Source: Mesorhizobium sophorae | Lineage (GTDB): Bacteria > Pseudomonadota > Alphaproteobacteria > Rhizobiales > Rhizobiaceae | Assembly: GCF_002270415.1 (NCBI RefSeq) | Contig: NZ_NNRI01000010.1 | Coordinates: forward strand, 1 to 64,000 | Length of the DNA stretch: 64,000 bases | Reading direction: 5' to 3' | Made by a program: the position numbers and the translations under genes | The notes under the pieces: generated by a model | Seen by the model: the letters and a program-made list of their open reading frames with translations, nothing else | Told to the model about the DNA's origin: nothing | Database searches by the model: none | Part shown: positions 34,600-43,765 of the stretch, one piece after another | Numbering within the stretch: the stretch's first letter is position 1 | How the letters are laid out: each line of letters begins with the position of its first letter

Positions 34600-37500
34600 A
34601 TGGAATCCAATCACGATCCATTCAATACCAACGCTTGGATGCACCAGTACGCTGCCTTGCAAGAGCAGCAGCGGGCGAGGCAAAAGTCGGACAATAAGCC
34701 TGCTGGCCAAGCGAGCTTTGAGCGGCAATTGAGCGACTTGCAGCTCAGTTCCCCTGACGAGAGCTCCGGGGATGCTGGTTTGCCCGACACTCGATCCGCA
34801 GTGGCGCATGGAAGTATCCAGCGCACTAACGTCGGCGGTTCGATGCGGATGCCGCCGCATTCCAGCCTACTGGACAATTCGGTCAGCAGTACACGGTACA
34901 GCGTCGATATTCCTCGCGTTCACCTTGGCTCGGCTGCGAAGGCCTCGCAGTCTGACTTGCGTGACAGGCCATTCAGTAGCACGCGCTACACAGCACCATC
35001 GGAAGCGCGGCTTGCGGCGCGGACGAAGGATAGCAAGAGCCGTGGACTGTTTTCTCGTATTAAATCAGGGCTCGGCAAAGCCTTCGGGGGCAGTCGTCAC
35101 GAAAAGTCGTCCGGCGACTCACTGTCGTACGTGATCCATTCAGAGCCTCGCATGGATTTTGCCAAGCGGAGCCGCCAGTCCGATGCGGACCTGAGCCTCA
35201 TTGAAGAATTCAAGGTGGCGTTGGTCGGCGAGAACCGCAAGCCTAAAACCATTGATAACTACGTGACCGCTCTCAGAATGTTTAGCGAATTCCTTCAACC
35301 CGAAGGCGTGACACTGGAAAAGCTACTTGGCGACGCTGATCTGCTGAAAGCCAAAAAGGATGACTTTGCGAAAGTGGCGAGCGCCAATAGCAGGAATCAT
35401 TTGGGTGGAGCATTGGACGTGCTCCAGCGTTTCCGGGCCGGAAATCCCATATCCGCCCCCGCGTGGGTGGACACGCAAGACCAACCGATGCATCCCCAGG
35501 ACAAGCGGATGATCCGACAGTTCGAGGAAGCAGTCAAAGCCTACAATGGCGGCAGCGGTCGAAGGGCCGGAAGGGTTCCCGCGCCTACCATCAAGAGCAA
35601 TGTGCAGGCTCTTAGGGCGTTTGCTCGTTGGCTCCTAAAAGAGAACAAGGGTCCACTGACTACTCGGGCTTTTAACGAGCCAAAGTCACTAGCCCTCGAC
35701 ATCGAGGAGTACACCGCAACTGGTGGGGACCATCGTGACCGGCTCGACGCGGCACTGTCTCACCTCCGGAGGCTCGGAGCTGAGGGGCTCCAAGCAGTCG
35801 GTGCCGGACCCCGCCTGATGGGGCGCGAAATATTGCACCCTTATCCGGAGGACGCCCCCACCATCGATGGCCTACAAGACGAAGCCTGGGCCAATCTGGG
35901 ACCCGACGCGACTCGCGCAAAGAAGGCCCCCGCCTCAACCATGGCTTCCAAGCTACGTTCGTTTAGCGATTGGCTCCAAAGGGAGAGCAGGGGTAGTATA
36001 ATGAGCCGAATCAGCGGCAATTCTCGGCAGAAAGCGTCGCTGGACGCGGATTACAAGAACTACGTTAAAACAACAAATCGGACCGCATCGTTCGATAAGC
36101 TTAGAAAATACTTAGGGAATGCCTATACTGACGACGTCAGCATCATTGATGGCCTGGTCAGCGACGATCTGAGCAAGCTCGGATCCGACCCGGCGTCCCA
36201 AAATAGAAAAAAAGCTATCCAGAATACTGCTTCGTACCAACGTAGCTTTAGTGATTGGCTCCAAAGTACGGGTAGGGAGAGCATAGTAAGCCGAATCAAC
36301 GGCACTGAACGGCAGCGACGGTCGTTGAACGCAGATTATCGGGACTTCACCAAAGCCACAGGAAGAACTGGCTTGAACCTCAAGAAGCTTGGGCAGTACC
36401 TACGAGTCGTCGAGGCAAACAGAGCGCTGGGTGTGGCCTTCCCTGAGCAGCCGAGTCGGGAACCCCGGCTTGCAGGGTCGAGCCCATCGTGGTCGCCGCA
36501 CGTCCCGTCCGGCTTTGACCCAAGTGAGTGGCCAACGCCGGGAGGCCCGCAGGCCGGACGGCACGAAACGGCTGTGTCGAGCTCGACCTGGTCGCCGCGG
36601 TTGCCGTCAGACTTTGATCTAAATGAGTGGCCGACGCCGGAAGGCCCGCAGGCCGGACGGCACGAAACGGCTGTGTCGAGCTCGACCTGGTCGCCGCGGT
36701 TGCCGTCAGACTTTGATCTAAATGAGTGGCCGACGCCGGAAGGCCCGCAGGCCGGACGGCACGAAACGGCTGTGTCGAGCTCGACCTGGTCGCCGCGAGT
36801 GCCGTCAGACTTTGACCTAAATGAGTGGCCGACGCCGGAAGGCCCGCAGGCCGGACGGCACGAAACGGCTGTGTCGAGCTCGACCTGGTCGCCGCGGATG
36901 CCGTCAGACTTTGACCTAAATGAGTGGCCGACGCCGGAAGGCCCGCAGGCCGGACGAGACGAAACGGCTGTGTCGAGCTCGACCTGGTCGCCGCGGGTGC
37001 CGTCAGACTTTGACCTAAATGAGTGGCCGACGCCGGAAGGCCCGCAGGCCGGACGACACGAAACGGCTGTGTCGAGCTCGACCCGGTCGCCGCGAGTGCC
37101 GCCCGACTCTGAGGCGAGTATGCGGCCAACCCCGGAGGGCGCGCCAGCTCGGTCGTCAGAGATCTACCGCGGCCTCCATTCTTTCGTTGATCTGCCGTCC
37201 ACACCGCAGGAGACGCGTGACGACGCTCAGTCAGCGCAGGTGCCTGGTCCGGCCGCCAGTCCGCCGTTCTTCATCGGGCCATCAGGCGAGCCTCTGGAGC
37301 TCGAGGATATCGGATATCTCGTCGGCGAGGATTGGCAGCATGGCTCGCAGCCGGTTCCGGACTTCCTGCTCGATGTACTGGACAACAAGATGCTGTTGCC
37401 GAGTCCGCGCATGGTTCCGCGGCCTGTCTCTATCAACGGTGAGACCTACTCTATCACGTTGGGGCCGCGAGGGCGCCGCGATGCTCAATTTATCCATCAT

Positions 37501-38136
37501 CCTCGCCCATCCTCGGTTCCAGATGCTCAGATCGGTGCTTCGGCTACGAGTGCCTCTTCCCACGACCGCGGACGGGTGCTCGGAGCCAGAGAATGGCTCG
37601 GCGACGATCATATTCAGCGGGATTACGAGTTCGTGGCGCAGGAGTTGCGTGGGACTAATCCGGATCTCGCCGCCCGGACGCGGTTCGTGGATCCTCTGAT
37701 AGCCTTTCAGCTTAACCACGGCGCCGATAGCGACGCGCTACGCGCATTCCATCGCATTGTCCATGATCGGAATGGTAACGATACAGCCGACTTCCTGTTC
37801 CTGCCAGTGAACAATGCCAGTGCTATTCGCGAAGGCGACCATTGGTCGCTGCTGCTGGTTGATCGCCGCAATCAGGAAAGGCCGGTCGCCTATCACTACG
37901 ACTCCCTCCGGGGACACAATGATGAACCTGCAGCACGGCTCGCAGCACGGCTGGGCGCCGACCTACAAGACGCCAGCATGGCTCAGCAGAAAAACGGTTA
38001 TGATTGCGGCGTCTTTGCAGTGGATGGCACACGGGCGCTGGTTAGGCGATTGGCGGGAAGACGGCAAGCAGACCTGCGGAACCTCGACAACCTCGTCGCA
38101 GATCGGCGGGCACTGCAAAACCGTCTCAGGGGCTGA
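34600..38136 (+). CDS. NopD-like SUMO protease effector (C48) with EAR-motif repeats
   Basis: 1178 residues from the ATG at 34600 (AAGGAG seven bases before). Layout: Ser-rich N-terminus (1-150); a region of internal helical repeats (about 200-610) each with a 'LRxFxxWL(Q/K)' core ('ALRMFSEFLQ', 'ALRAFARWLLKENKG', 'KLRSFSDWLQRES', 'YQRSFSDWLQSTG'); tandem 33-residue repeats (about 628-848) with five perfect DLNEWP motifs; and a C-terminal Ulp1/C48 protease with His1081 (DHWSLLLVD), Asp1101 (YHYDSL) and Cys1136 (NGYDCGVFAVDGTR). This matches NopD of Bradyrhizobium and XopD-type effectors, which remove SUMO from host proteins in the plant nucleus; DLNxxP is a plant transcription-repression motif. 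Driven by tts box 4. Confidence 0.85.
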   Translation: MESNHDPFNTNAWMHQYAALQEQQRARQKSDNKPAGQASFERQLSDLQLSSPDESSGDAGLPDTRSAVAHGSIQRTNVGGSMRMPPHSSLLDNSVSSTRYSVDIPRVHLGSAAKASQSDLRDRPFSSTRYTAPSEARLAARTKDSKSRGLFSRIKSGLGKAFGGSRHEKSSGDSLSYVIHSEPRMDFAKRSRQSDADLSLIEEFKVALVGENRKPKTIDNYVTALRMFSEFLQPEGVTLEKLLGDADLLKAKKDDFAKVASANSRNHLGGALDVLQRFRAGNPISAPAWVDTQDQPMHPQDKRMIRQFEEAVKAYNGGSGRRAGRVPAPTIKSNVQALRAFARWLLKENKGPLTTRAFNEPKSLALDIEEYTATGGDHRDRLDAALSHLRRLGAEGLQAVGAGPRLMGREILHPYPEDAPTIDGLQDEAWANLGPDATRAKKAPASTMASKLRSFSDWLQRESRGSIMSRISGNSRQKASLDADYKNYVKTTNRTASFDKLRKYLGNAYTDDVSIIDGLVSDDLSKLGSDPASQNRKKAIQNTASYQRSFSDWLQSTGRESIVSRINGTERQRRSLNADYRDFTKATGRTGLNLKKLGQYLRVVEANRALGVAFPEQPSREPRLAGSSPSWSPHVPSGFDPSEWPTPGGPQAGRHETAVSSSTWSPRLPSDFDLNEWPTPEGPQAGRHETAVSSSTWSPRLPSDFDLNEWPTPEGPQAGRHETAVSSSTWSPRVPSDFDLNEWPTPEGPQAGRHETAVSSSTWSPRMPSDFDLNEWPTPEGPQAGRDETAVSSSTWSPRVPSDFDLNEWPTPEGPQAGRHETAVSSSTRSPRVPPDSEASMRPTPEGAPARSSEIYRGLHSFVDLPSTPQETRDDAQSAQVPGPAASPPFFIGPSGEPLELEDIGYLVGEDWQHGSQPVPDFLLDVLDNKMLLPSPRMVPRPVSINGETYSITLGPRGRRDAQFIHHPRPSSVPDAQIGASATSASSHDRGRVLGAREWLGDDHIQRDYEFVAQELRGTNPDLAARTRFVDPLIAFQLNHGADSDALRAFHRIVHDRNGNDTADFLFLPVNNASAIREGDHWSLLLVDRRNQERPVAYHYDSLRGHNDEPAARLAARLGADLQDASMAQQKNGYDCGVFAVDGTRALVRRLAGRRQADLRNLDNLVADRRALQNRLRG
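36481..37140 (+). repeat. 99 bp tandem repeats encoding EAR motifs
   Basis: Period of exactly 99 bp (33 codons). Six GR(H/D)ETAV repeat joints occur at 36562, 36661, 36760, 36859, 36958 and 37057. Five units carry FDLNEWPTPEG without change; the flanking first (FDPSEWP) and last (SEASMRP) are degenerate. The DNA units differ at only a few bases, so the array expanded recently or is homogenised. Confidence 0.9.
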
Positions 38137-38269
38137 TTGCGATACGGCTGAGGGGCGCGGCCAACAACCCGGCGCGGTCCCCTCTCGGCCTTCTCTCATA
38201 GAGCCTGGCAGAGCGCTTCTCGCCGACGAGGAGCGTAATCAGCGCCCTCGCAGGGTCTTGTTGCAACGG
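38137..38269. other. Spacer after the NopD-like gene
   Basis: No gene seen. Confidence 0.4.
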
Positions 38270-38530
38270 CTGAAGAGGGGCGCAGAGAGGCACTGATGCG
38301 AGGTCTATCAGTAGGCAGGATTCGAACTGCTCGGCGATCGAAGCGTTCGGACTGTAGCTGTGCCTCGCCTGTCGTTTGCGCATCATGTGGATCATCTCGA
38401 TGCCGGATAAAATGGTTGTGGCGGTGGCCGCCGATTTGAAGCCGAGCATCGGCCGGGCGCGGCGCTTGGAGTGCCGATGTCCTGCTCGATCCTTCAAATA
38501 CTGTGTCGAAGACGGTCGAAACCCGCTGAT
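38270..38530 (-). pseudogene. C-terminal fragment of an IS6-family transposase
   Basis: Reads 'LKDRAGHRHSKRRARPMLGF', 'KSAATATTILSGIEMIHMMR' and 'NASIAEQFE', the C-terminal end of IS6/IS26-type transposases. No N-terminal part here. Confidence 0.7.
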
Positions 38531-38900
38531 AAACGACGACAAGATCTGAAGCGCTGGAAGAGCAAAGGCGGCCGCCCGCGCGCTCTTCAACTAGCGCTGT
38601 AGCGGGCGGCCGCCTTTGCGGCGCGGTGCTGATCATGGGAGGTTGAAGGGATAGACGCGGGGCACGTCTCCAGCCGCCCTGAGGCGGCTTTCGACGTACC
38701 CCGCCATGCGCGTGCCTTGTGGTAGATCTGCGGGTAATCAGCGCCGCAGAAACAATCCGGCGTAACACCGATCTCAACTGGCAAGTCCGGGCTCGGTGTC
38801 ACGCTCCACTGACGGTGCGCGACTGCATTATCGCATTGTCAGCGCATTCCGTCGACCTTTTCCCCGAACTCCCAGCGGCGCTCCGAAAGGATCGTCGCGG
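38531..38900. other. Stretch before the IS21-type operon
   Basis: No recognisable gene. The left end of the IS21-type element should lie here (candidate near 38800, TGTCACGCTCCACTGACG), but no matching right end was found. Confidence 0.35.
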
Positions 38901-39356
38901 ATGCTCACGGGCCGCTTCTTTCTGTGCGGCCGCTGCCGTTCGCAGGTAACGATCTGCCGCAGCTGCGACCGGGGACAGCGCTACTGCGGCCAGGACTGCG
39001 CCCGTGCTGCCCGCCGCGAGAGTGTGCGCGAGGCGGGGCGACGTTATCAGCGCAGCCGCCGGGGACGCCTGGCTCATGCGGTCCGGGCCCGACGATATCG
39101 GGCTCGGCACAATAAAGTGACGCATCATTCTCCACCTGCATCTCCTGCCGGTTCACTACTGGTCAGTCCCTCGAACGATGTCGTCGCTGCTTTTGCTGAC
39201 GTCGCCGGGCGGGCGACGACATCGGTCATGCCCACGCCGTGCTGTCGGCGCTGCGACTGTCGACTGTCGCCGTTCGTTCGCACCGGCTTCGTGCGTCGCC
39301 GGGGGCCTCGTTATGCCCGTGAAGCTGACTACGCAGACGGAGAGCCCGTATCATGA
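38901..39356 (+). CDS. Cysteine-rich accessory protein of the IS21-type element
   Basis: 151 residues. N-terminus holds a zinc-binding pattern: 'FLCGRCRSQVTICRSCDRGQ' and 'YCGQDC', i.e. CxxC-CxxC-CxxxC; then a very Arg-rich stretch (RRYQRSRRGR) and a low-complexity tail. Its stop TGA overlaps the istA ATG (ATGA), so translation is coupled. I infer a DNA- or protein-binding helper carried by this IS21 branch. Function unknown. Confidence 0.6.
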   Translation: MLTGRFFLCGRCRSQVTICRSCDRGQRYCGQDCARAARRESVREAGRRYQRSRRGRLAHAVRARRYRARHNKVTHHSPPASPAGSLLVSPSNDVVAAFADVAGRATTSVMPTPCCRRCDCRLSPFVRTGFVRRRGPRYAREADYADGEPVS

Positions 39357-40852
39357 CCATCAGCCCCGAACTGGAAGCGCAGATCCTGCGCCTGTATCAC
39401 GCCGAGAAGTGGCGCTGCGGCACCATCGCCAGGCAATTGCATGTCCATCACACGACGGTGCATCGCGTTCTGGCCCAGGCGGGATTGCCCCGGCACAAGC
39501 CGCTGCAGAGAGCCTCAATCATTGACCCGTATCTTCCATTCATTGAGCAGACGCTGGAAAAGTTCCCCTCGCTGACCGCCAGCCGCCTTTATGCGATGGT
39601 GCGCGAGCGCGGCTACCGGGGCTTGCCGACGCACTTTCGGCACCTGGTCGCCCTGCACCGTCCCCGCAAGCCGGCCGAGGCGTTCCTGCGGCTGCGCACA
39701 TTGCCGGGCGAGCAGGGACAGGTCGACTGGGCCCACTTCGGTCACATCGAGATCGGCAACGCCCGCCGGCCGCTCATGGCGTTCGTGATGGTGCTTTCTT
39801 ACTCACGCGACATCTACCTGCGCTTCTTCCTCGACGCGCGCATGGAAAACTTCCTGCGCGGTCACGTCGGCGCGTTCAACACATGGTGCGGGCTGCCCAG
39901 GGTCCTGCTCTACGACAATCTCAAGAGTGCGGTGCTCGAGCGCCAGGGCGATGCGATCCGCTTCCATCCGACGCTGCTTGCCTTCGCCGGCTTCTATCGG
40001 TTCGAGCCACGTCCTGTCGCGGTTGCCCGGGGCAACGAAAAAGGCCGCGTCGAGCGCGCCATACGGCATATAAGGGAAGCATTCTTCATCGCCCGCAAGT
40101 TCACCGATCTCGACGATCTGAACGCCCAGGCCGAACAGTGGTGCCGCAACCAGGCAGCCGACCGGCCATGCCCCGAGGACCGGACGATGACGGTCCGCCA
40201 GGCGTTTGCGCAAGAGCAGCCACTGCTTCTGCCGCTGCCCGCCAACCCATACCCCGTCGAGGAGCAGGTCGCCGCCAAGGTTGGCAAAACGCCCTATGTG
40301 CGCTTCGACCTCAACGATTACTCGGTACCGCATGCTCATGTCCGGCGCACGCTCAGCGTGCGCGCCGATCTCGGCCTGGTCCGCGTCTTCGACGGCGCAA
40401 AGATGATCGCCAGTCACCGTCGCAGCTATGATCGCGACCAGCAGATCGAGGACCCTCAGCACCTCAAGGCACTCGTCGCAATCAAGCGCGAGGCGCGCCA
40501 GCATCGCGGCCTCAACAGCCTGACCCGCGCCGTGCCGGCCTGCCAGACCCTGATGATCCGGGCCGCCGAGCGTGGCTCCAATATCGGTGCGATCACAAAC
40601 GCGTTGCTGAAACTGCTTGACCTGTACGGCGCGCAGGAACTGCAGGCCGCCGTCGAGGAAGCTTTGCATGCCGGCGCCTCCCATTCGAGGTCGGTTCGCG
40701 ACGTACTGGAACGCCGCCGGGTCGCCCGCGGTGCTCCGCCGCCGGTCGAAACGAGCCTGCCCGAACACGTGCGGCGCAAGGATACGACGGTACGGCCGCA
40801 TCGCCTCGACAGCTACGACCAACTGACCCTTGGAGGCAAAGATGATGAATAA
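39353..40852 (+). CDS. istA: IS21-family transposase IstA
   Basis: 499 residues. N-terminal HTH ('RCGTIARQLHVHHTTVHRVLAQAG'), DDE integrase core with 'QGQVDWAHFGHIEI' (first Asp), 'LPRVLLYDNLKSAVLER' (second Asp) and the Glu in 'EKGRVERAIRHIREAF', then a C-terminal region ending 'LDSYDQLTLGG'. Catalyses strand transfer of the IS21 element with the IstB helper. Complete. Start overlaps the stop of the upstream cysteine-rich ORF, and its 3' end overlaps istB by 11 bp, so all genes are coupled. Confidence 0.9.
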   Translation: MTISPELEAQILRLYHAEKWRCGTIARQLHVHHTTVHRVLAQAGLPRHKPLQRASIIDPYLPFIEQTLEKFPSLTASRLYAMVRERGYRGLPTHFRHLVALHRPRKPAEAFLRLRTLPGEQGQVDWAHFGHIEIGNARRPLMAFVMVLSYSRDIYLRFFLDARMENFLRGHVGAFNTWCGLPRVLLYDNLKSAVLERQGDAIRFHPTLLAFAGFYRFEPRPVAVARGNEKGRVERAIRHIREAFFIARKFTDLDDLNAQAEQWCRNQAADRPCPEDRTMTVRQAFAQEQPLLLPLPANPYPVEEQVAAKVGKTPYVRFDLNDYSVPHAHVRRTLSVRADLGLVRVFDGAKMIASHRRSYDRDQQIEDPQHLKALVAIKREARQHRGLNSLTRAVPACQTLMIRAAERGSNIGAITNALLKLLDLYGAQELQAAVEEALHAGASHSRSVRDVLERRRVARGAPPPVETSLPEHVRRKDTTVRPHRLDSYDQLTLGGKDDE

Positions 40853-41618
40853 TCCCGACATCCTGCTCAACCGGGCCAAGGCGTTGCGCCTCAATGGCCT
40901 GATCACCCATTGGGACGAAATCGCTGACGCGGACTGGCTGGCCGCCGTCCTTCAATGGGAAGAAGAGGAGCGCTCCGACCGTTCGATGCGGCGACGCACG
41001 CGTGCCGCCAGGCTCGGCCACTTCAAGCAACTGTCCGATTATGACTGGCACTGGCCTCGCCGCATCGACCGCGCCGCCGTCGAGGATCTGATGACCCTGT
41101 CCTTCATGAACGATGCCGCCAACATCGTCTTTATCGGCCCCAACGGCGTCGGGAAATCGACACTTGCTCGCAATGTCGCTCACCAGGCGCTCATCTGCGG
41201 TCACACCGTCGTCTTCCGAACCGCCAGCGAGATGCTCGGCGAACTCGCCGCCCTCGACAGCGACGCAGCCTTGCGCCGACGCCTTCACCACTACGCCGCC
41301 GCCGACGTTCTTGCGATCGACGAGGTCGGGTATCTGTCCTACTCGAACCGTCATGCGGACCTGCTGTTCGAACTCATCAGCCGGCGCTACGAAAAACGCT
41401 CAACCATCATCACCACCAACAGACCCTTCGCTGATTGGTCGGAGGTCTTTCCCAATGCCGCCTGCGTCGTCAGCCTCGTCGACCGCCTCATGCACCGATC
41501 CGAGGTGATCTCCATCGAAGGCGATTCCTACCGCTTCAAGGAAGCGGCCGAGCGATCAAAGGCACAGCGCGAAAAACGCACCAGCCGCTCCTCCGGCGAA
41601 AAGGTGCCCGCAGCATGA
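40842..41618 (+). CDS. istB: IS21-family helper ATPase IstB
   Basis: 258 residues; AAA+ ATPase with Walker A 'GPNGVGKST' and Walker B 'VLAIDEVGYL', sensor-1 'TIITTNRPF'. Directs IstA to target DNA. Start at 40842 (MMNNPD) overlaps istA; an alternative GTG/ATG at 40830 adds four residues. Complete. Confidence 0.9.
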   Translation: MMNNPDILLNRAKALRLNGLITHWDEIADADWLAAVLQWEEEERSDRSMRRRTRAARLGHFKQLSDYDWHWPRRIDRAAVEDLMTLSFMNDAANIVFIGPNGVGKSTLARNVAHQALICGHTVVFRTASEMLGELAALDSDAALRRRLHHYAAADVLAIDEVGYLSYSNRHADLLFELISRRYEKRSTIITTNRPFADWSEVFPNAACVVSLVDRLMHRSEVISIEGDSYRFKEAAERSKAQREKRTSRSSGEKVPAA

Positions 41619-41836
41619 AACCAGATCCTCAACCGTCCGGCCTCAGTCGTGGTATCCACTTCCTCATCAATCCCGAATGGACACCCGAACAGGCGCTCGC
41701 TGTCTTCGAGCTCCTCAACGATCTCGCCGATAGCATCTGGTCTCACTACGGCGTCCAACTCCAGGAACTTATCCAGGAGCAGCAACGAACACCGACCGAT
41801 CACAGCGATATCGAAAAAGCCCCGTCCTCGCTCTAA
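41615..41836 (+). CDS. Small third ORF of the IS21-type element
   Basis: 73 residues, starting at an ATG overlapping the istB stop (ATGA). Sequence 'GLSRGIHFLINPEWTPEQALAVFELLNDLADSIWSHYG' looks like a compact helical protein. Found in the same order after istB, so presumed accessory. No known function. A rho-independent terminator follows at 41857. Confidence 0.6.
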   Translation: MKPDPQPSGLSRGIHFLINPEWTPEQALAVFELLNDLADSIWSHYGVQLQELIQEQQRTPTDHSDIEKAPSSL

Positions 41837-41856
41837 AGCACACATCCTCCACACTC

Positions 41857-41881
41857 GGCGGCCTGCAAAGGCCGCCTTTTT
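41857..41881 (+). terminator. Rho-independent terminator of the IS21-type operon
   Basis: 7 bp GC-only stem (GGCGGCC / GGCCGCC), loop TGCAAA, then five T. Twenty bases after the last ORF's stop. Confidence 0.75.
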
Positions 41882-41939
41882 GTTCCGTCCACAAGCACCA
41901 AACGCTTGTCGTCGTTTAGACGCGCTTTTGAAAAGCCAT

Positions 41940-42180
41940 CAACAAAATACTGGCTCCGGCGGATCCAGATCGGCTCCAGGAGCGATCCTGCAAGCGATTT
42001 GTGGTCTTGCAGGAAACGATCCCGTCTCGATTGCTCTGGCTACCGTCGATGACGACGCAATCCGGTTGGCCATGAGGCTCCAGCGCCTTTCTGAAGAAGC
42101 GTTTGGCCGACGGCAGGTCGCGCTGTTGCGCTGAAATGCATTCGACGCTGTCATGCCATTGGCGGTCACGCTCCGCTAAT
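41940..42180 (-). pseudogene. IS6-family transposase fragment
   Basis: 'KWHDSVECISAQQRD', 'AKRFFRKALEPHGQPDCVVI' and 'DGSQSNRDGIVSCKTT' match the DDE region of IS6 transposases and the end of the relic at 33990-34330, where the same segment reads DGSQTNREAIVSCDTT. Truncated at both ends and frameshifted. Confidence 0.65.
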
Positions 42181-42228
42181 CCCAGATCATTCCAACTCGA
42201 CGCATCATCTTTCAACAGCCCACTTTTC

Positions 42229-42498
42229 GTGAAGCGCGCAACTCACATCGTGCAAGAGATTGCCAGTCTAGCCGACGCTGTCGACTTCCTCAATGAATGG
42301 CCAGAAGATCGCAGGGACCTAATCCACGAAGCCGCCCTCAGAACGTGCTATGATGCATACGATGGACGAAAACCTGTGAGCGCCGCGCGTAATGCCTTTT
42401 TCGGCTTTGCGAAACGGGCCAACATATTGGAGGATGCAACCTCCGCAATGCAGTGGCTCGCTGCTTGCAAGTCGGGCACCGGGAAAGCACAAGTTTAG
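42229..42498 (+). CDS. DUF982 protein, probably 5'-damaged
   Basis: About 89 residues: 'IVQEIASLADAVDFLNEWPE', 'HEAALRTCYDAYDGRKPVSAAR', 'FFGFAKRANIL', the DUF982 pattern. The family usually opens a few residues earlier with Met; here the codon before GAC is CTC and the IS6 relic abuts, so the original start codon seems lost and GTG 42229 is the only usable start. Rhizobial genomes have many DUF982 genes of unknown role. Confidence 0.5.
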   Translation: MKRATHIVQEIASLADAVDFLNEWPEDRRDLIHEAALRTCYDAYDGRKPVSAARNAFFGFAKRANILEDATSAMQWLAACKSGTGKAQV

Positions 42499-42657
42499 GC
42501 TTCGGCGCCATGCGGCTGGTGCTGGGCGCGCCGAGGGAGGGCAATGTGTCGAGATTTCATGCATGGCGAAAGCGGAAGCGCTGCTCGAAAATAGGCGAGA
42601 ATTGTTCGGCTGGGCAAGCAAGTGCGACCAAGGCTATTGCCGCATGTGGGTACAGAC

Positions 42658-42906
42658 ATGACCCGCTCGAGCAGATTTGAGAGGCCGGTCGTTATCCAGG
42701 TTACCCGCCACAGCTCAGAGCGTATGGTGTTCGATGTTAATGACGCGGCCGCTATCCTACTGCGTGACCTTCATCGTCAGACCGAGAAACGGAAGGTGGC
42801 GATGAACGCCTGTCTGCAGGTATTGCGCGGTGAAATTCATCCGCCAGCTGCTCGAAGGGCTTTCGTGGCTGCTGCACTCGAAGCAAAGATTCTGCGCAGC
42901 GATTGA
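42658..42906 (+). CDS. DUF982 protein
   Basis: 82 residues starting MTRSSRFERPVVIQVTRH; 'MVFDVNDAAAILLRDLHRQ', 'AMNACLQVLRGEIHPPAARRAFVAAALEA' fits DUF982. It is the second member of a tandem pair with the gene ending at 42498. Function unknown. Ribosome site is not obvious. Confidence 0.6.
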   Translation: MTRSSRFERPVVIQVTRHSSERMVFDVNDAAAILLRDLHRQTEKRKVAMNACLQVLRGEIHPPAARRAFVAAALEAKILRSD

Positions 42907-43216
42907 TTAACTAGGATGGTCAGGAATTTCTTCGTTGCTTCGCTGCTGGTTTCTCGCACAAAAAGACGATCGCAGAAGTGCGGTATCCAACCCACGCACA
43001 AGAACGCCATTCCTAAGAAGCACTCAGCCGGGTATACTCTACAACCCGCGCCAACGCCCAGATGTGTCTTTAGAATGGCGCGTAAGAGCATGATCGGCCG
43101 TCCTTTCAAGGGCACATTCTGTTCCCAGTGCTGTTCATCAACGGCAAACATCCAACTGACGACGTCCCGGTTGGAATTCCGTTTTCCGGTGTGCCAGTCC
43201 GGGGCCTTTTGCACGG
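42907..43216. other. Intergenic stretch between convergent units
   Basis: A minus-strand frame (42837-43214) follows directly after the T3SS operon but starts with TTG, has no recognisable motif and overlaps the DUF982 gene. Not called as a gene. Confidence 0.35.
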
Positions 43217-43765
43217 CTATCGCGATCGTGCCAACGCACTCCTTTCGGCCTTCCCGTCTACCCCAAGCGACAAGTTGAGATTGTGGCGCAACATCAGATT
43301 CCCTGGCTCTGTTTCAAGAGCTTGCCGATATAACGCTCTTGCCGCGTCATGTCGCCCCTCCAAATCCAGAACAACTCCCTTCGCGTTCAACGCCCGCAAA
43401 TTACTTGGAGCTGCTACCAAGAGGTTGTCGAGTACCTGAAGCGCCTCATTCGGGCGTTTCTGCGCCAGCAAGACCTTCGTAAGACGGATTGCCGCATCGA
43501 CATTGTCCGGATGCTGCTTCAGATCATCCCGCAAAGCCCGCTCTTGCGCATCCTGACCGACTGCGCGCAAAATGCGCTCGCGTATGGCCGGATCGATCTG
43601 ATCAGCGCCGAGCAACTCTGGGGGCGACGTCTCCTTCACTGAAAGAACTGGCTTGTTCCAGCTAGCGCAACCTCCGAGCGGAACAATGGCGAGTACTGAG
43701 AAGAGAACTGAGCGCAGACGAGATGAAAGTAACGGCGGAGTGGCAATATTCTCATGTGAATTCAT
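43217..43765 (-). CDS. T3SS-associated TPR lipoprotein (y4yS-like)
   Basis: 182 residues with a lipoprotein signal: hydrophobic run then 'LGGC' lipobox, Cys at about residue 33. The mature part holds TPR-like repeats ('AAIRLTKVLLAQKRPNEALQVL', 'NLRALNAKGVVLDLEGRHDAARALY'). Its place, overlapping the end of sctV by 4 bp, matches y4yS in the T3SS of NGR234. Role in secretion not known; likely periplasmic side. Confidence 0.75.
   Translation of the reverse strand: MNSHENIATPPLLSSRLRSVLFSVLAIVPLGGCASWNKPVLSVKETSPPELLGADQIDPAIRERILRAVGQDAQERALRDDLKQHPDNVDAAIRLTKVLLAQKRPNEALQVLDNLLVAAPSNLRALNAKGVVLDLEGRHDAARALYRQALETEPGNLMLRHNLNLSLGVDGKAERSALARSR

Noticed and set aside
36481..37140. CRISPR-like repeat array
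   Set aside because: Repeats are contiguous 99 bp coding units without unique spacers and no cas genes occur.
36380..37204. Minus-strand repeat protein opposite the NopD-like repeats
   Set aside because: Produced by the tandem DNA repeats; the plus frame carries the protease and EAR motifs.
39803..40906. Long minus-strand open frame opposite istA
   Set aside because: Shadow of the IS21 transposase gene; no family features.
42837..43214. 125-codon minus frame after y4yS
   Set aside because: TTG start without ribosome site, overlaps the DUF982 gene, no recognisable motif.
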